A stretch of DNA of 64,000 bases from Desulfothermus sp964427155 (GTDB lineage Bacteria; Desulfobacterota; Desulfovibrionia; Desulfovibrionales; Desulfothermaceae): assembly GCA_964427155.1 (NCBI GenBank), contig CAYRSC010000004.1, positions 124,001 through 188,000 on the forward strand, written 5' to 3'. The notes beneath the pieces were generated by a model that made no database searches, had not been told where the DNA came from, and worked only from the letters and a program-made list of their open reading frames with translations. Position numbers and translations under genes: made by a program. Positions 53,173 to 62,509 of the stretch are shown piece by piece (within the stretch, counting starts at the first letter, position 1; every line of letters starts with the position of its first letter).

Positions 53173-54042
53173 TTAGTGTCCCTCAAAGAGAAGTCGCTTC
53201 CAGAAGAATTTAATGTTGCCATCAATCTCATTCTTTTTGTTTTTTAACTCCACCACATTTTTGGCTATATTCATCAGATTCGTGCCTGCCCTCCCACTGG
53301 GATATACATGACAAAAGGGCTTTTGCATTACCACTGCCCTTGTAACATCCATATCCTTGGGGATAAACCCCATAAAAAATAGCGAAATATCCTTTAAAAA
53401 ATGGTCACATACCAGGTATAGACGTTTAAAGGTATTTTTTGCCTCCTTTATGTCCTCACACATATTTACGATTACGTGAAAGGACTTTATCCTATGCCTC
53501 AGATGCAATACCTTTATAAGGGCATAGGAATCTGTGAGAGAGGTGGGCTCTGGGGTAATCACCAGGACCCTATATTGCACCGCCAGATTAAAATATATTA
53601 CATTATCATTTATTCCAGCACCTGTATCCACGATAAAAAAGTCCAGTTTTTCATCCAGGGGATCTAGGGCCTCCAGCAACTCCAATTTCTGTCCCGCAGT
53701 AAGTCGCAAAAGCTCTGTTACCCCTGAAGGGGCAGGGAGTATCCCAAAATCATACTCCGTATGATAGATTACCTTCTCCAGATCTGCACTCTGGGACACC
53801 AGGTGAAACAGATTATACTCCGGGGTAAGGCCAAGGAGTACATCCACATTACCCAGCCCCAGGTCAGCATCAAACAGGATAGTGGAATACCCCATCCTGC
53901 TCAAAGAATATGCCAGATTAACAGAGATATTGGTCTTTCCTACTCCTCCCTTCCCTGAGGTGACGGAAAAGACAAGAGGAGACCTTTTGAGATCTCTCCT
54001 TATAGCCACCCCCTGATTTTCGCCTATGGCCATCTTCCTCAC
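53173..54042 (-). CDS. flhG: flagellar number regulator FlhG (MinD-like ATPase)
   Basis: The 289-residue ParA/MinD-type ATPase has a deviant Walker A, KGGVGKT at 31-37, followed by LFDADLGLGNVDVLLG and FIVDTGAG. FlhG limits the number of polar flagella with FlhF. It ends with an amphipathic tail. Its order flhF-flhG-fliA is the conserved one of polar flagellates. Confidence 0.94.
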   Translation of the reverse strand: MRKMAIGENQGVAIRRDLKRSPLVFSVTSGKGGVGKTNISVNLAYSLSRMGYSTILFDADLGLGNVDVLLGLTPEYNLFHLVSQSADLEKVIYHTEYDFGILPAPSGVTELLRLTAGQKLELLEALDPLDEKLDFFIVDTGAGINDNVIYFNLAVQYRVLVITPEPTSLTDSYALIKVLHLRHRIKSFHVIVNMCEDIKEAKNTFKRLYLVCDHFLKDISLFFMGFIPKDMDVTRAVVMQKPFCHVYPSGRAGTNLMNIAKNVVELKNKKNEIDGNIKFFWKRLLFEGH

Positions 54043-54079
54043 ACATCCTCCCTTAGTGCTCTCAGGATATTTAAACAGA

Positions 54080-55141
54080 TTAATGAAAACTTGGCAATCG
54101 GTGTTTAAATATTAGATTCCACAAAAGGGGCCTACTTGCAACAGCAAGGGAATTTTTAAGGGTAGCCCCATAGGAAAATAGGGAGATAGGCAACTGGGTC
54201 TTAAAGGCACTATATAAAATGCTTCCATATATACAGGCCTCATCCAGTTTGGTCCACACCAGACTGGAAAGGGACTCATTTTGAAATTTATTCAAGTAAT
54301 GTTGTATCTGCTGGAGGGAATATACAGGACTGAGCACCAGGTGTATCCTGGCCCCTTCCATGAGCTTGATGGGAGAGTTCTCCCACCACATATCAAAATC
54401 CATACCCTTTGGAAGTCCAGGTGTGTCCACAAATATCATGTCAAACCTTCCCACTTCCCCCAGCAATACCGCTCCTTCTTTAAGACCCTCCACCTCCCTG
54501 TAGGAAAAATCCGACAATTCTGCATAGTGTCTTAAAAACATCTTTCCCTTGGCCTGATAATTATCCACATTCACCAGGCAGATGCGAGAATCTGGATGTT
54601 CCCTCCTATATTTAAGGGCCAGTTTCAAGATAATAGAGGTCTTTCCCACCCCATGAGGCCCCACAAAGATATGACATCTCCCCTGTAGTGGTTCTTCTCC
54701 CCAGGGGACCACAGGTACCATCCTTCCCAAGATATCCATAAAAGAGGCCCCATTCCTCCGCAACAGGGCAAGGAGATTCACAATAAAATCTTCCCCCACC
54801 CCCTCCATCTCCAGATGTCTTATGGCAGTCCTCTGTCTGGAGGAGAGATAGGGCAGATCCATAGTATCTTTTAAGATAGAATATATCTGATCCTTAAAAT
54901 GATTCCACTCTATATACCATCGCTCCTCTCTATCCCTTTTGGACTCTCCTTCCATCCCCTCCAGGAGTCTTTCCTCTTCCTTCTCCAGAGAATTATCCAC
55001 TGCGGCCATTACCTGATAAAACTTTCTCCCATTTTTCATCTCTGTGGTGGTATTTAAAATGACTGCGTTATCTCCCAGCGTGGCCTTTATCTTTTTAAGG
55101 ACTTCTTGAGTGGAAAAACCTGTAAATGTCTTAACTTGCAT
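54080..55141 (-). CDS. flhF: flagellar SRP-type GTPase FlhF
   Basis: The 353-residue GTPase has the N-terminal B region, the N domain, then the G domain with GPHGVGKTS at 161-169, FVDTPGLPKG and TKLDEAC. FlhF positions the flagellum at the cell pole. The start overlaps flhA by 11 bases. Confidence 0.94.
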   Translation of the reverse strand: MQVKTFTGFSTQEVLKKIKATLGDNAVILNTTTEMKNGRKFYQVMAAVDNSLEKEEERLLEGMEGESKRDREERWYIEWNHFKDQIYSILKDTMDLPYLSSRQRTAIRHLEMEGVGEDFIVNLLALLRRNGASFMDILGRMVPVVPWGEEPLQGRCHIFVGPHGVGKTSIILKLALKYRREHPDSRICLVNVDNYQAKGKMFLRHYAELSDFSYREVEGLKEGAVLLGEVGRFDMIFVDTPGLPKGMDFDMWWENSPIKLMEGARIHLVLSPVYSLQQIQHYLNKFQNESLSSLVWTKLDEACIYGSILYSAFKTQLPISLFSYGATLKNSLAVASRPLLWNLIFKHRLPSFH

Positions 55142-57236
55142 CTTCCAACCTCACCACTGCCACATTCTGTATCTTAACATCTGGAGGGATCTCTCCATGG
55201 GACACCACAGGAAGAAGAGGAATAAACCGGATAACCAGTTTCGCCAGGTGCGGTCTTATCTGAATCCCCGTCAAGAGCACAGGATGCCCCTCCTTTACCT
55301 CCACCTTTTCAAAGGTATTGGATATAGCAGTTAATATCTTCTGTGCAAGTTGAGGACCAATTGAGAGATAGTATCCTCCAGTTTCAGTCTGTCTCAAATT
55401 TTCCTGTAACATCTTTTCTATACGGGGCTCCAGAGAGATCACATGAAGGGTATTGGAAGAATCCACATAGGGCCTTATTACAGTGCGGCCAAGTTTTTGA
55501 CGCACGAATTCAGTAAGTTGTTCAGGGTCTTTTATGGTGGAGCCATAATCAGCCAATGTCTCAACAATGGTGAGCATATCTCGGATAGATACCCCTTCCC
55601 TCACCAGATTCTGAAGGACCTTCTGCACAGTGCCCAAAGGAAGGATGCCAGGGACCAGGTCCTCCACTGCCTTGGGGGCATGTTTTGCCAAGGTGTCCAG
55701 GAGATCCTGGGTCTCCTGTCTCCCTATAAATTCGTCCAGGTGTCTCTTAAATATCTCGGTGAGGTGAGTGGCTATTACTGTTGAAGGATCAACCACAGTA
55801 TATCCCGCGAGAATGGCCTCTTCCTTTTGTTCTTCAGTGATCCACATAGCAGGTAGATTAAAGGCGGGCTCCTTTGTCTCTATCCCTTTTATCTTCTTCT
55901 TAGCAGTGCCAGGATCCATGGCCAGATAGTGATCAGGCAATACCTCTGCTGTGGCCACGGGATTGCCCTTTATCAATACAACATATTGATTGGGTTTTAG
56001 GTTCAGGTTATCTCTCACATGCATAGAGGGAATCACCACTCCCATCTCAAGGGCGATTTGTCTTCGTATAGACCTTATCCTGGCAAGGAGATTTCCATCC
56101 TGTTGTTCATCCACCAGGGGAATAAGCCCATAACCCACCTCCAATGAGAGTACATCTAAGGGAAGTAGAGACCTTACCTCTTCAGGGGTCTCCACCTCTT
56201 TTTTCTCCTCTTCCTCCACCTCTTCTTCCACCTTCAACTCTGACATATACCTCCTGGAGAGGATCCCAAGGAAAAATACCAGGGAGGCAAGGGCAAAAAA
56301 GGGCAATGTGGGCATACCTGGCACTATACCAAATATCGCCAGTATTACTCCCACTAGCATAAGGGCCTTATAACTCACTGTTATCTGTTCAAAGAGCACA
56401 GAGCCAAGGCTTTCCTTGTCCGCTGAACGCGTCACAATAAAACCTGCAGCAGTGGACATGATAAGGGAGGGAATAATGGAGACCAGTCCATCACCAATAG
56501 TCAGGATGGTATATGTCTGCGCCGCATCCAGCCAGTTCATCTTTTTCTGAAATACCCCTATAAAAAATCCCCCTATGATATTTATAAGGGTAATGAGGAT
56601 ACCTGCATTTACATCCCCCTCCACAAAATTTCCTGCACCATCCATTGCCCCATAAAAATCCGCTTCCCTACGTATCTCTTCCCTCCTGCGACGGGCCTCG
56701 GCCTCATCTATAATCCCTGCATTGAGGTCTGCATCTATGGCCATCTGTTTACCTGGCATGGCATCTAGGGTAAAACGGGCGGCCACCTCACCTATACGTT
56801 TCATACCCTTGGCAATGACCATTTTATTAAGGGCAAAGAGGATGAGGAATACTATAAAGCCTATTACATAATTGCCTCCCACCACAAAATATCCAAAGGC
56901 CTGAATAACCTTTCCAGCTGCTGCAGACCCCTGGTCCCCATAAAGTAATATCCGACGGGTGGTTGCCACATTCAGGGCTAACCTCATTATGGTGGCAATC
57001 ATCACCACAGAGGGGAATACTGAAAACTCTAAGGGACTCTCCACAAACATGGCAGTAATGAGCACCACCATACTAAAAGAGATGCTCAATGTAAGCATTA
57101 GATCTAAAAAAAGGGGAGGAAGAGGAATAAGCATTACAAATAATATGAGGGCCACTCCAAGGGCAAGGAGTATGTCTCCCTGTTTTATTAACCTGGGTAA
57201 ATCAAAGGGTATCCTTTTTACTGCCTCTCTGGCCAT
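55131..57236 (-). CDS. flhA: flagellar export gate protein FlhA
   Basis: The 701-residue protein has eight membrane helices in the first 340 residues, the FHIPEP signature region (MKRIGEVAARFTLDAMPGKQ; MAIDADLNAGIIDEAEARRR) and a cytoplasmic domain (VRDNLNLKPNQYVVLIKG; DPSTVIATHLTEIFKRH). It is the core of the type III export gate. Normal length. Confidence 0.96.
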   Translation of the reverse strand: MAREAVKRIPFDLPRLIKQGDILLALGVALILFVMLIPLPPLFLDLMLTLSISFSMVVLITAMFVESPLEFSVFPSVVMIATIMRLALNVATTRRILLYGDQGSAAAGKVIQAFGYFVVGGNYVIGFIVFLILFALNKMVIAKGMKRIGEVAARFTLDAMPGKQMAIDADLNAGIIDEAEARRRREEIRREADFYGAMDGAGNFVEGDVNAGILITLINIIGGFFIGVFQKKMNWLDAAQTYTILTIGDGLVSIIPSLIMSTAAGFIVTRSADKESLGSVLFEQITVSYKALMLVGVILAIFGIVPGMPTLPFFALASLVFFLGILSRRYMSELKVEEEVEEEEKKEVETPEEVRSLLPLDVLSLEVGYGLIPLVDEQQDGNLLARIRSIRRQIALEMGVVIPSMHVRDNLNLKPNQYVVLIKGNPVATAEVLPDHYLAMDPGTAKKKIKGIETKEPAFNLPAMWITEEQKEEAILAGYTVVDPSTVIATHLTEIFKRHLDEFIGRQETQDLLDTLAKHAPKAVEDLVPGILPLGTVQKVLQNLVREGVSIRDMLTIVETLADYGSTIKDPEQLTEFVRQKLGRTVIRPYVDSSNTLHVISLEPRIEKMLQENLRQTETGGYYLSIGPQLAQKILTAISNTFEKVEVKEGHPVLLTGIQIRPHLAKLVIRFIPLLPVVSHGEIPPDVKIQNVAVVRLEDAS

Positions 57237-57274
57237 GTCTCCATCCCCTTTAGAATTTAGTCAAAATTATGACA

Positions 57275-58345
57275 TTAGGTGCTCGCATACCTCTTTTTAA
57301 ACTTTTCAAGACTGGCAAGCACAGCGGCCACTGCCTGATAGAGTTCCTCTGGTATCATCTCCCCCACCTCAACAGTATTATACAAGGTACGTGCCAGGGG
57401 TTTGTCCTCCTTTATAGGAATATTGTGCTCCCGGGCAATCTCCTTTATTCGCTCTGCAATAAGTCCTGCTCCCTTGGCCACTACCCTGGGGGCAGGGGCC
57501 TCCATCAAATCATACCTCAGGGCAACAGCAATATGGGTGGGATTGGTTATTACCACATCTGCCTTAGGGACCTCTTCCATCATCCTGTTCATCATTACTT
57601 GCTGCATCCTTTTTCTCTGTTCTTTTTTCACTTCAGGATTACCATACATCTGTTTAACTTCATCTTTTACTTCTTCTTTACTCATCTTAAGATTCTCTTC
57701 ATAATCCCATCGGGTATAAAACAAATGAAGAATTGCAATTATTATTAAAGGAATAAATATTATCCAACATATTTTATATAACATATGTAGCATATTACTT
57801 GTGATAGAAATTATATTTTCATAATATAAGGATGGCATATATTTCATTTGTGACTTAATTGTAAAATATGCTACAATTCCAACAAGAAATACCTGAAATG
57901 AACTTTTTAATATTGATAACATTGCATTTAAAGATAAAAATCTGTTTCTTAAATTTTCAATTGGATTAAATCTACTCCACTTAAATTCAAATACTTTAAA
58001 TGTAAAAACATGTCCAATCTGTACTCTTACAGATATAAAGCTAACTATTGAAATAAATATCAGAAGAGGCATAATGAGAATAAGCACTTTTTTCATACAA
58101 AAAATCAGCAAATAATAAGTATTGGAAGGGGTAATATTCATTTGAAAATTTTTCAAAACAAAACGAAAAACCTCATACAGATTACGTCCCATAAAGGGGA
58201 TAAAGAGACGCAAGGCAACCACCCCTGCTATGAGTACTGCCACATTAGAGATCTCTTCACTACGAGGGACATTTCCCTCCTCTCGTGCCTTTTCTCTCCT
58301 TTTAGGAGTAGCTTTTTCAGTCTTCCTGGGGTCCCTCTGGGGCAT
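57275..58345 (-). CDS. flhB: flagellar export switch protein FlhB
   Basis: The 356-residue protein starts MPQRDPRKTEKATPKRREKAREEG and has four membrane helices at about 30-215. The self-cleaving NPTH loop follows, with Asn268-Pro269 (VVITNPTHIAVALRYD). It controls the switch from hook to filament export. The part coding the membrane domain (about 57700-58200) is far richer in A+T than the two ends of the gene and than flhA or fliR; see findings. Confidence 0.95.
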   Translation of the reverse strand: MPQRDPRKTEKATPKRREKAREEGNVPRSEEISNVAVLIAGVVALRLFIPFMGRNLYEVFRFVLKNFQMNITPSNTYYLLIFCMKKVLILIMPLLIFISIVSFISVRVQIGHVFTFKVFEFKWSRFNPIENLRNRFLSLNAMLSILKSSFQVFLVGIVAYFTIKSQMKYMPSLYYENIISITSNMLHMLYKICWIIFIPLIIIAILHLFYTRWDYEENLKMSKEEVKDEVKQMYGNPEVKKEQRKRMQQVMMNRMMEEVPKADVVITNPTHIAVALRYDLMEAPAPRVVAKGAGLIAERIKEIAREHNIPIKEDKPLARTLYNTVEVGEMIPEELYQAVAAVLASLEKFKKRYAST

Positions 58346-58358
58346 ATTCCCTCCTCTC

Positions 58359-59135
58359 CTATTTCACCACCATAATGGATCTGAATATGGAACTCATATC
58401 CACAATAGTTCCCTTTAAGAAATAAAATATAAGGTCAAAGAGTATACCCATAAAGAAAAATCCAACGGCTATTTTTATGGGAAAGCCAACAAACAAGACA
58501 TTTATCTGAGGGGCCAGCCGGGCCACTATCCCCAACCCACAACTTACCAACAATTCCGCTACCATTACAGGGGCTGCTACTTTTATGGCTATTACAAATA
58601 GTTGGGAAGAAAAAAACAATACATCATCATACACCCTTTGATTTATTAAAAGGGTCCCAGGAGGGACCAACTGGAAACTTTTTGCAAAAGCGGCAAGCAT
58701 ATATAGATGTCCATCCAGAGTAAGGAATAGGAGGAGGGTGACCAGATATAGGAATTGAGAGGTAAGCTCCACTGAAGTCCCACTTAAGGGATCCACCACA
58801 TTCATCATGGAAAAGCCCATCTGGAAACCGATTATCTGGCCAGCCATCTGGATACCAGCAAATATGCATCTGATTATCAAAGACAAAATCATTCCAAAAA
58901 ATAATTCTCCCACTGCCATTATCCCCAATTTCACGGGAGAGAGAGGAAACTCAGTATAGGGAAAAGAGAGGTGAGGCCAGAGGGCAAAGGTCAGGACCAG
59001 ACATAGGGCACCTCTCACCAAAACAGGTAGTCCCTTTCCCCCAAAGAAAGGAAGGAGAAATACAACCAGGGACACCCTCATAAAGGTGAGTAAGAAACTC
59101 AAAAATTTGGCGGTATTTATCTCAAATATCCCCAT
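58359..59135 (-). CDS. fliR: flagellar export gate protein FliR
   Basis: The 258-residue membrane protein shows FLLPFFGGKGLPVLVRGAL in parts, IIGFQMGFSMMNVVDPLSGTS and LLVSCGLGIVARLAPQINV, the FliR pattern, with about six helices. It forms the export pore with FliP and FliQ, which are not in the window. It is the first gene of this operon. No ribosome site is seen just before the ATG. Confidence 0.93.
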   Translation of the reverse strand: MGIFEINTAKFLSFLLTFMRVSLVVFLLPFFGGKGLPVLVRGALCLVLTFALWPHLSFPYTEFPLSPVKLGIMAVGELFFGMILSLIIRCIFAGIQMAGQIIGFQMGFSMMNVVDPLSGTSVELTSQFLYLVTLLLFLTLDGHLYMLAAFAKSFQLVPPGTLLINQRVYDDVLFFSSQLFVIAIKVAAPVMVAELLVSCGLGIVARLAPQINVLFVGFPIKIAVGFFFMGILFDLIFYFLKGTIVDMSSIFRSIMVVK

Positions 59136-59269
59136 ATAGTTATTGAGTTAGCAAAACACAGACCAGGCATATTTAGGGCAATAACTCCCTTAAATATGGC
59201 AGTTGTAAATATTGTAAAAATAATTTAAGGGGAGGAGAGAAAAAAAATAAAAGGAGGCAGGAGGTGAGT

Positions 59270-60451
59270 ATGGAGCAGCCAGTAATAGTAAGTGCCGTTA
59301 GGACCCCAGTTGGTTCTTTTGGAAAAAGTCTCAAAGACATCCCCGCAGTGAGGTTAGGGGTAATAGCAACAAAGGCCGCCATGGAGAGAATAGGTCTAGA
59401 GCCCTCCCTTGTGGATGAGGTGATACTTGGAAATGTACTTCAGGCTGGACAGGGCCAAAATCCTGCCCGGCAGGTGGCCATCTACTCAGGTATTCCCCAG
59501 GAAAAGGTATCTTTTACCATAAACAAGGTATGCGGTTCAGGCCTAAAGTCAGTGGCCCTGGCGGCCCAGGCCATTATGCTTGGAGATGCAGAGGTGGTAG
59601 TAGCAGGGGGGATAGAGAACATGTCCCAGGCCCCTTATGCCCTTCCAGGTGCAAGATGGGGTCAGCGTATGGGAGATGCAACGGTAGTGGATCTCATGAT
59701 ATTTGATGGACTCTATGAGATATTCAATGGATATCACATGGGGATAACTGCGGAAAATCTGGCAGAAAGGTATAAGATCTCAAGAGAAGAGCAGGACCAA
59801 TTTGGTTATGAAAGCCAGATGAAGGCAAAGGCGGCAATAGAGGCAGGAAAATTTAAGGAAGAGATCGTAGCTGTGGAAATACCTCAACGTAAAGGAGACC
59901 CCATTATCTTTGATACTGATGAACACCCCAGACCAAATACCACCCTGGAGGCCCTGGCAAAACTAAGGCCCGCCTTTAAAAAGGATGGTACAGTAACTGC
60001 TGGAAATGCATCAGGGATAAACGATGGGGCCGCCATCTTGATAGTGATGTCAGAGAGGAAGGCAAAGGAGATGGGGCTGGAAATAATGGCGTATATTCGT
60101 GGATATGCCTCAGGGGGAGTGGACCCTGCATACATGGGACTTGGACCTGTTCCCGCTATTAAGAATGTGATGAAAAAGACCAACATGGACCTGAAGGACA
60201 TGGAAATAATAGAGCTAAACGAGGCATTTGCCGCACAATCCCTGGCCTGTATCAGAGAATTGGGGATAGATACCTCCAAGTTGAACCCAAATGGAGGGGC
60301 CATTGCCCTGGGACATCCCATAGGGGCATCCGGTGCCAGGATACTTATAACCCTGCTCTATGAAATGAAGAGGCAGGGCAAATCTCTGGGACTTGCCAGC
60401 CTGTGTATAGGCGGAGGTCAGGGAGTGGCAATGATTGTAGAGATGAAATAG
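59270..60451 (+). CDS. acetyl-CoA acetyltransferase (thiolase)
   Basis: The 393-residue thiolase has Cys88 in NKVCGSGLKSV, NEAFAAQS, GGAIALGHPIGASGARI and CIGGGQG with the second cysteine. It condenses or splits acetoacetyl-CoA or longer 3-ketoacyl-CoA. Two ribosome sites in tandem (AAGGAGG and GGAGGTGAG) serve an ATG at 59270 or a GTG at 59264; the ATG places the catalytic cysteine at the family position. It is divergent from the flagellar operon. Confidence 0.93.
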   Translation: MEQPVIVSAVRTPVGSFGKSLKDIPAVRLGVIATKAAMERIGLEPSLVDEVILGNVLQAGQGQNPARQVAIYSGIPQEKVSFTINKVCGSGLKSVALAAQAIMLGDAEVVVAGGIENMSQAPYALPGARWGQRMGDATVVDLMIFDGLYEIFNGYHMGITAENLAERYKISREEQDQFGYESQMKAKAAIEAGKFKEEIVAVEIPQRKGDPIIFDTDEHPRPNTTLEALAKLRPAFKKDGTVTAGNASGINDGAAILIVMSERKAKEMGLEIMAYIRGYASGGVDPAYMGLGPVPAIKNVMKKTNMDLKDMEIIELNEAFAAQSLACIRELGIDTSKLNPNGGAIALGHPIGASGARILITLLYEMKRQGKSLGLASLCIGGGQGVAMIVEMK

Positions 60452-60463
60452 GAGATCCCACAA

Positions 60464-60490
60464 GAGTGGGGGGGCATCCCCCTCCCACTC
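60464..60490 (+). terminator. hairpin after the thiolase gene
   Basis: GAGTGGG (60464-60470) pairs with CCCACTC (60484-60490), and GGGG (60471-60474) pairs with CCCC (60479-60482), with one T bulge and a 4-base loop. A T-poor AT tail follows. It probably ends thiolase transcription or attenuates the next gene. Confidence 0.55.
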
Positions 60491-60524
60491 ATATATTTCC
60501 CAGGGAGTTAAAGGCCACAACTAA

Positions 60525-61172
60525 GTGAAGAGACGCTATATTATTCTCCCCCTTTTCATCTTTTTTTCCCTTTACCTCCTCTCCCTCACATCTAATGTGG
60601 ACATGGGGTTGGAGAAGGTCTTTTACTCTCCCAGCAGAGGCTTTTTTCTCCGATATTCTCAGCCATGGTTATTCCTCTATAAATATGGGGTCATCCCCTC
60701 CATAGCCCTATCCATTGGGGGGGCTATAGTCTTCTTATTGTCCTTTAGGGTAAGGAGATTAAAAACACACAGAAGGGCCGCCCTCTACCTGGTAATGGTC
60801 ATGTTAATTGGTCCAGGACTTCTGGTAAATCTCATCCTTAAAGAACACTGGGGAAGGCCCCGTCCCAGACAGATAAAGGAATTTGGAGGAAATGAGAGAT
60901 ATGTACCACCGGGAAAGATGGGTCCAGGGGGTCATTCCTTTCCCTCGGGCCACGCATCTGCCGCCTTTTATCTCATCACCCCATTTTTCATCTTACGAAA
61001 ACGCAACAGGAAACTGGCCCTATCCTCCCTTCTATTTGGTCTATGTTACGGGAGCCTTATGGGGATAGGGAGGATGATACAGGGGGCACACTTCTTCTCA
61101 GATATCCTCTTCTCTGCTGCCATTGTATATTTCACTGCCCTTGGTCTGGCCTATCTCTTTGGCCTATGGTGA
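60525..61172 (+). CDS. PAP2-superfamily membrane phosphatase
   Basis: The 215-residue protein has about five membrane helices and the three PAP2 motifs: KEHWGRPRPR near 109-118, PSGHASAAF near 141, and GRMIQGAHFFSDI near 182 (Arg, His, Asp). The middle loop is periplasmic. It resembles lipid A 1-phosphatase or undecaprenyl-diphosphate phosphatase types. GTG is the likely start (60525). Confidence 0.85.
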   Translation: MKRRYIILPLFIFFSLYLLSLTSNVDMGLEKVFYSPSRGFFLRYSQPWLFLYKYGVIPSIALSIGGAIVFLLSFRVRRLKTHRRAALYLVMVMLIGPGLLVNLILKEHWGRPRPRQIKEFGGNERYVPPGKMGPGGHSFPSGHASAAFYLITPFFILRKRNRKLALSSLLFGLCYGSLMGIGRMIQGAHFFSDILFSAAIVYFTALGLAYLFGLW

Positions 61173-61196
61173 GTGAGGAAGGGGTGTTAATACCTT

Positions 61197-62318
61197 CTAG
61201 AGTCTATAAATAGGGGCCTCATACCTCATTATCTCCTCCACAGAAAGAAAGTATTCCTCTGGGATGGAAAGAGCATCTTCAATTATATCAAGGAGCCTTC
61301 CACGGGAGTGGGGAAAGGGGTATCCATTGTATTGCTGAGAAAAAACATAAATATATCCCCTGGGAGTAAGGTATGCTGGGTTACGCATGTGATCAAAACA
61401 CAGACCCCCGGAAAATTCCACCTCCTCTATGAGACACCTTATCTCTTTTAATAGCTGGTGAGGAGATAAAAGATGGAAGTCCCCTTTTTGCCATAGATTA
61501 TACAGGGGGGTTCCCCTTCTGGGCACCAGGGGACGGGACCTTACAAAATGGGGATCCACTGCTGAGATGACCCTGGCAGTGCCAGTGGCATGCTCCACAC
61601 TCCTCTCCCTTCCCCCCAGTCCTGGCATGATATAGTATGATATCTCAAAACCTGCATCCCTTGCTGTAAGACCTGCCTCTATATGCTGGGAAGAGGTCAC
61701 ACCTTTTTTTACCTGCCTCAGCACCTCATCATCCCCCGACTCCAATCCTATATGGAGTCTGGTAAGCCCTGAGAAAAAGATCTCCTGCATCTCTTCTCTA
61801 CTCTTGTTGTATATACTCTTTGCCCTGGCATAAGATGTTATCCTTTCTATATTAGGAAATCTCTTCTTTAGATAACATAGCAGCTCCACCAGATGAGGGG
61901 TACGCATAATAAGGGAATCCGCATCCTGAATAAAGACATATCTCTCTCCCATGGCCATCCACTTCCACACCATAAGGACCCGCTCAAATTGTGTCCCATC
62001 CAATTTGGTGGCCAATAGATCCACAAGGGGGGAAGATACATCTGATCCTGCTCCCATTTTCCAGGAAAGCTCTAACAAACAGTCTTTAATGGCGGCCACA
62101 GAGTCTATGTCCCTTTTTATCTCCTCTACCTCTCTATAGACAAACTTCTTCCTTGCATAGGGACTTCCAAAGCAAAAGCTACACAAATTCCAGGGACAAT
62201 TACAGGTGAAACGGAGCAGAAGGGAATTGCATCCCCCTTCTGAGGGAGGACGAATAGGTCCCACCTCAAAGGTCAATTGATTCAATCTCCTTATCAGATC
62301 CTCTTCACATCCATTCAT
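61197..62318 (-). CDS. radical SAM protein, uncharacterised family (copy 2)
   Basis: The 373-residue paralogue of the protein at 14067-15206 shares FEVGPIRPPSEGG, NCPWNLCSFC with cysteines at 41, 46 and 49 (CX4CX2C), RITSYARAKS and SYYIMPGLGGRERS. GGGAGGATGCG before the ATG at 62318 supports this start; the open frame is 23 codons longer upstream. It converges on the PAP2 gene. Substrate unknown. Confidence 0.8.
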   Translation of the reverse strand: MNGCEEDLIRRLNQLTFEVGPIRPPSEGGCNSLLLRFTCNCPWNLCSFCFGSPYARKKFVYREVEEIKRDIDSVAAIKDCLLELSWKMGAGSDVSSPLVDLLATKLDGTQFERVLMVWKWMAMGERYVFIQDADSLIMRTPHLVELLCYLKKRFPNIERITSYARAKSIYNKSREEMQEIFFSGLTRLHIGLESGDDEVLRQVKKGVTSSQHIEAGLTARDAGFEISYYIMPGLGGRERSVEHATGTARVISAVDPHFVRSRPLVPRRGTPLYNLWQKGDFHLLSPHQLLKEIRCLIEEVEFSGGLCFDHMRNPAYLTPRGYIYVFSQQYNGYPFPHSRGRLLDIIEDALSIPEEYFLSVEEIMRYEAPIYRL

Positions 62319-62423
62319 CGCATCCTCCCAATAGCCTTCTCTCCTCCCTATAGACCAGCTTCCAGCACCTATCAATAGGGAAAACACAGCCTGAATAAAA
62401 ACTTACCATCACCAAATCCTTAA

Positions 62424-62462
62424 TTGACTATTGTCAAAGAAAAATTATATCTGTTAAGATAT
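62424..62462 (+). promoter_or_regulatory. promoter with two inverted repeats before the PilJ-type receptor
   Basis: TTGACT (62424-62429) and TATATC (62446-62451), 16 bases apart, form a fair sigma-70 promoter. TTGAC-TATT-GTCAA (62424-62437) covers the -35, and ATATCT-GTTA-AGATAT (62447-62462) covers the -10 and start region, so regulator binding is plausible. Confidence 0.4.
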
Positions 62463-62509
62463 GTTTTTTAACAAGTTTTAATCCTTTGATAGATAAGAGG
62501 AGGGAGACT

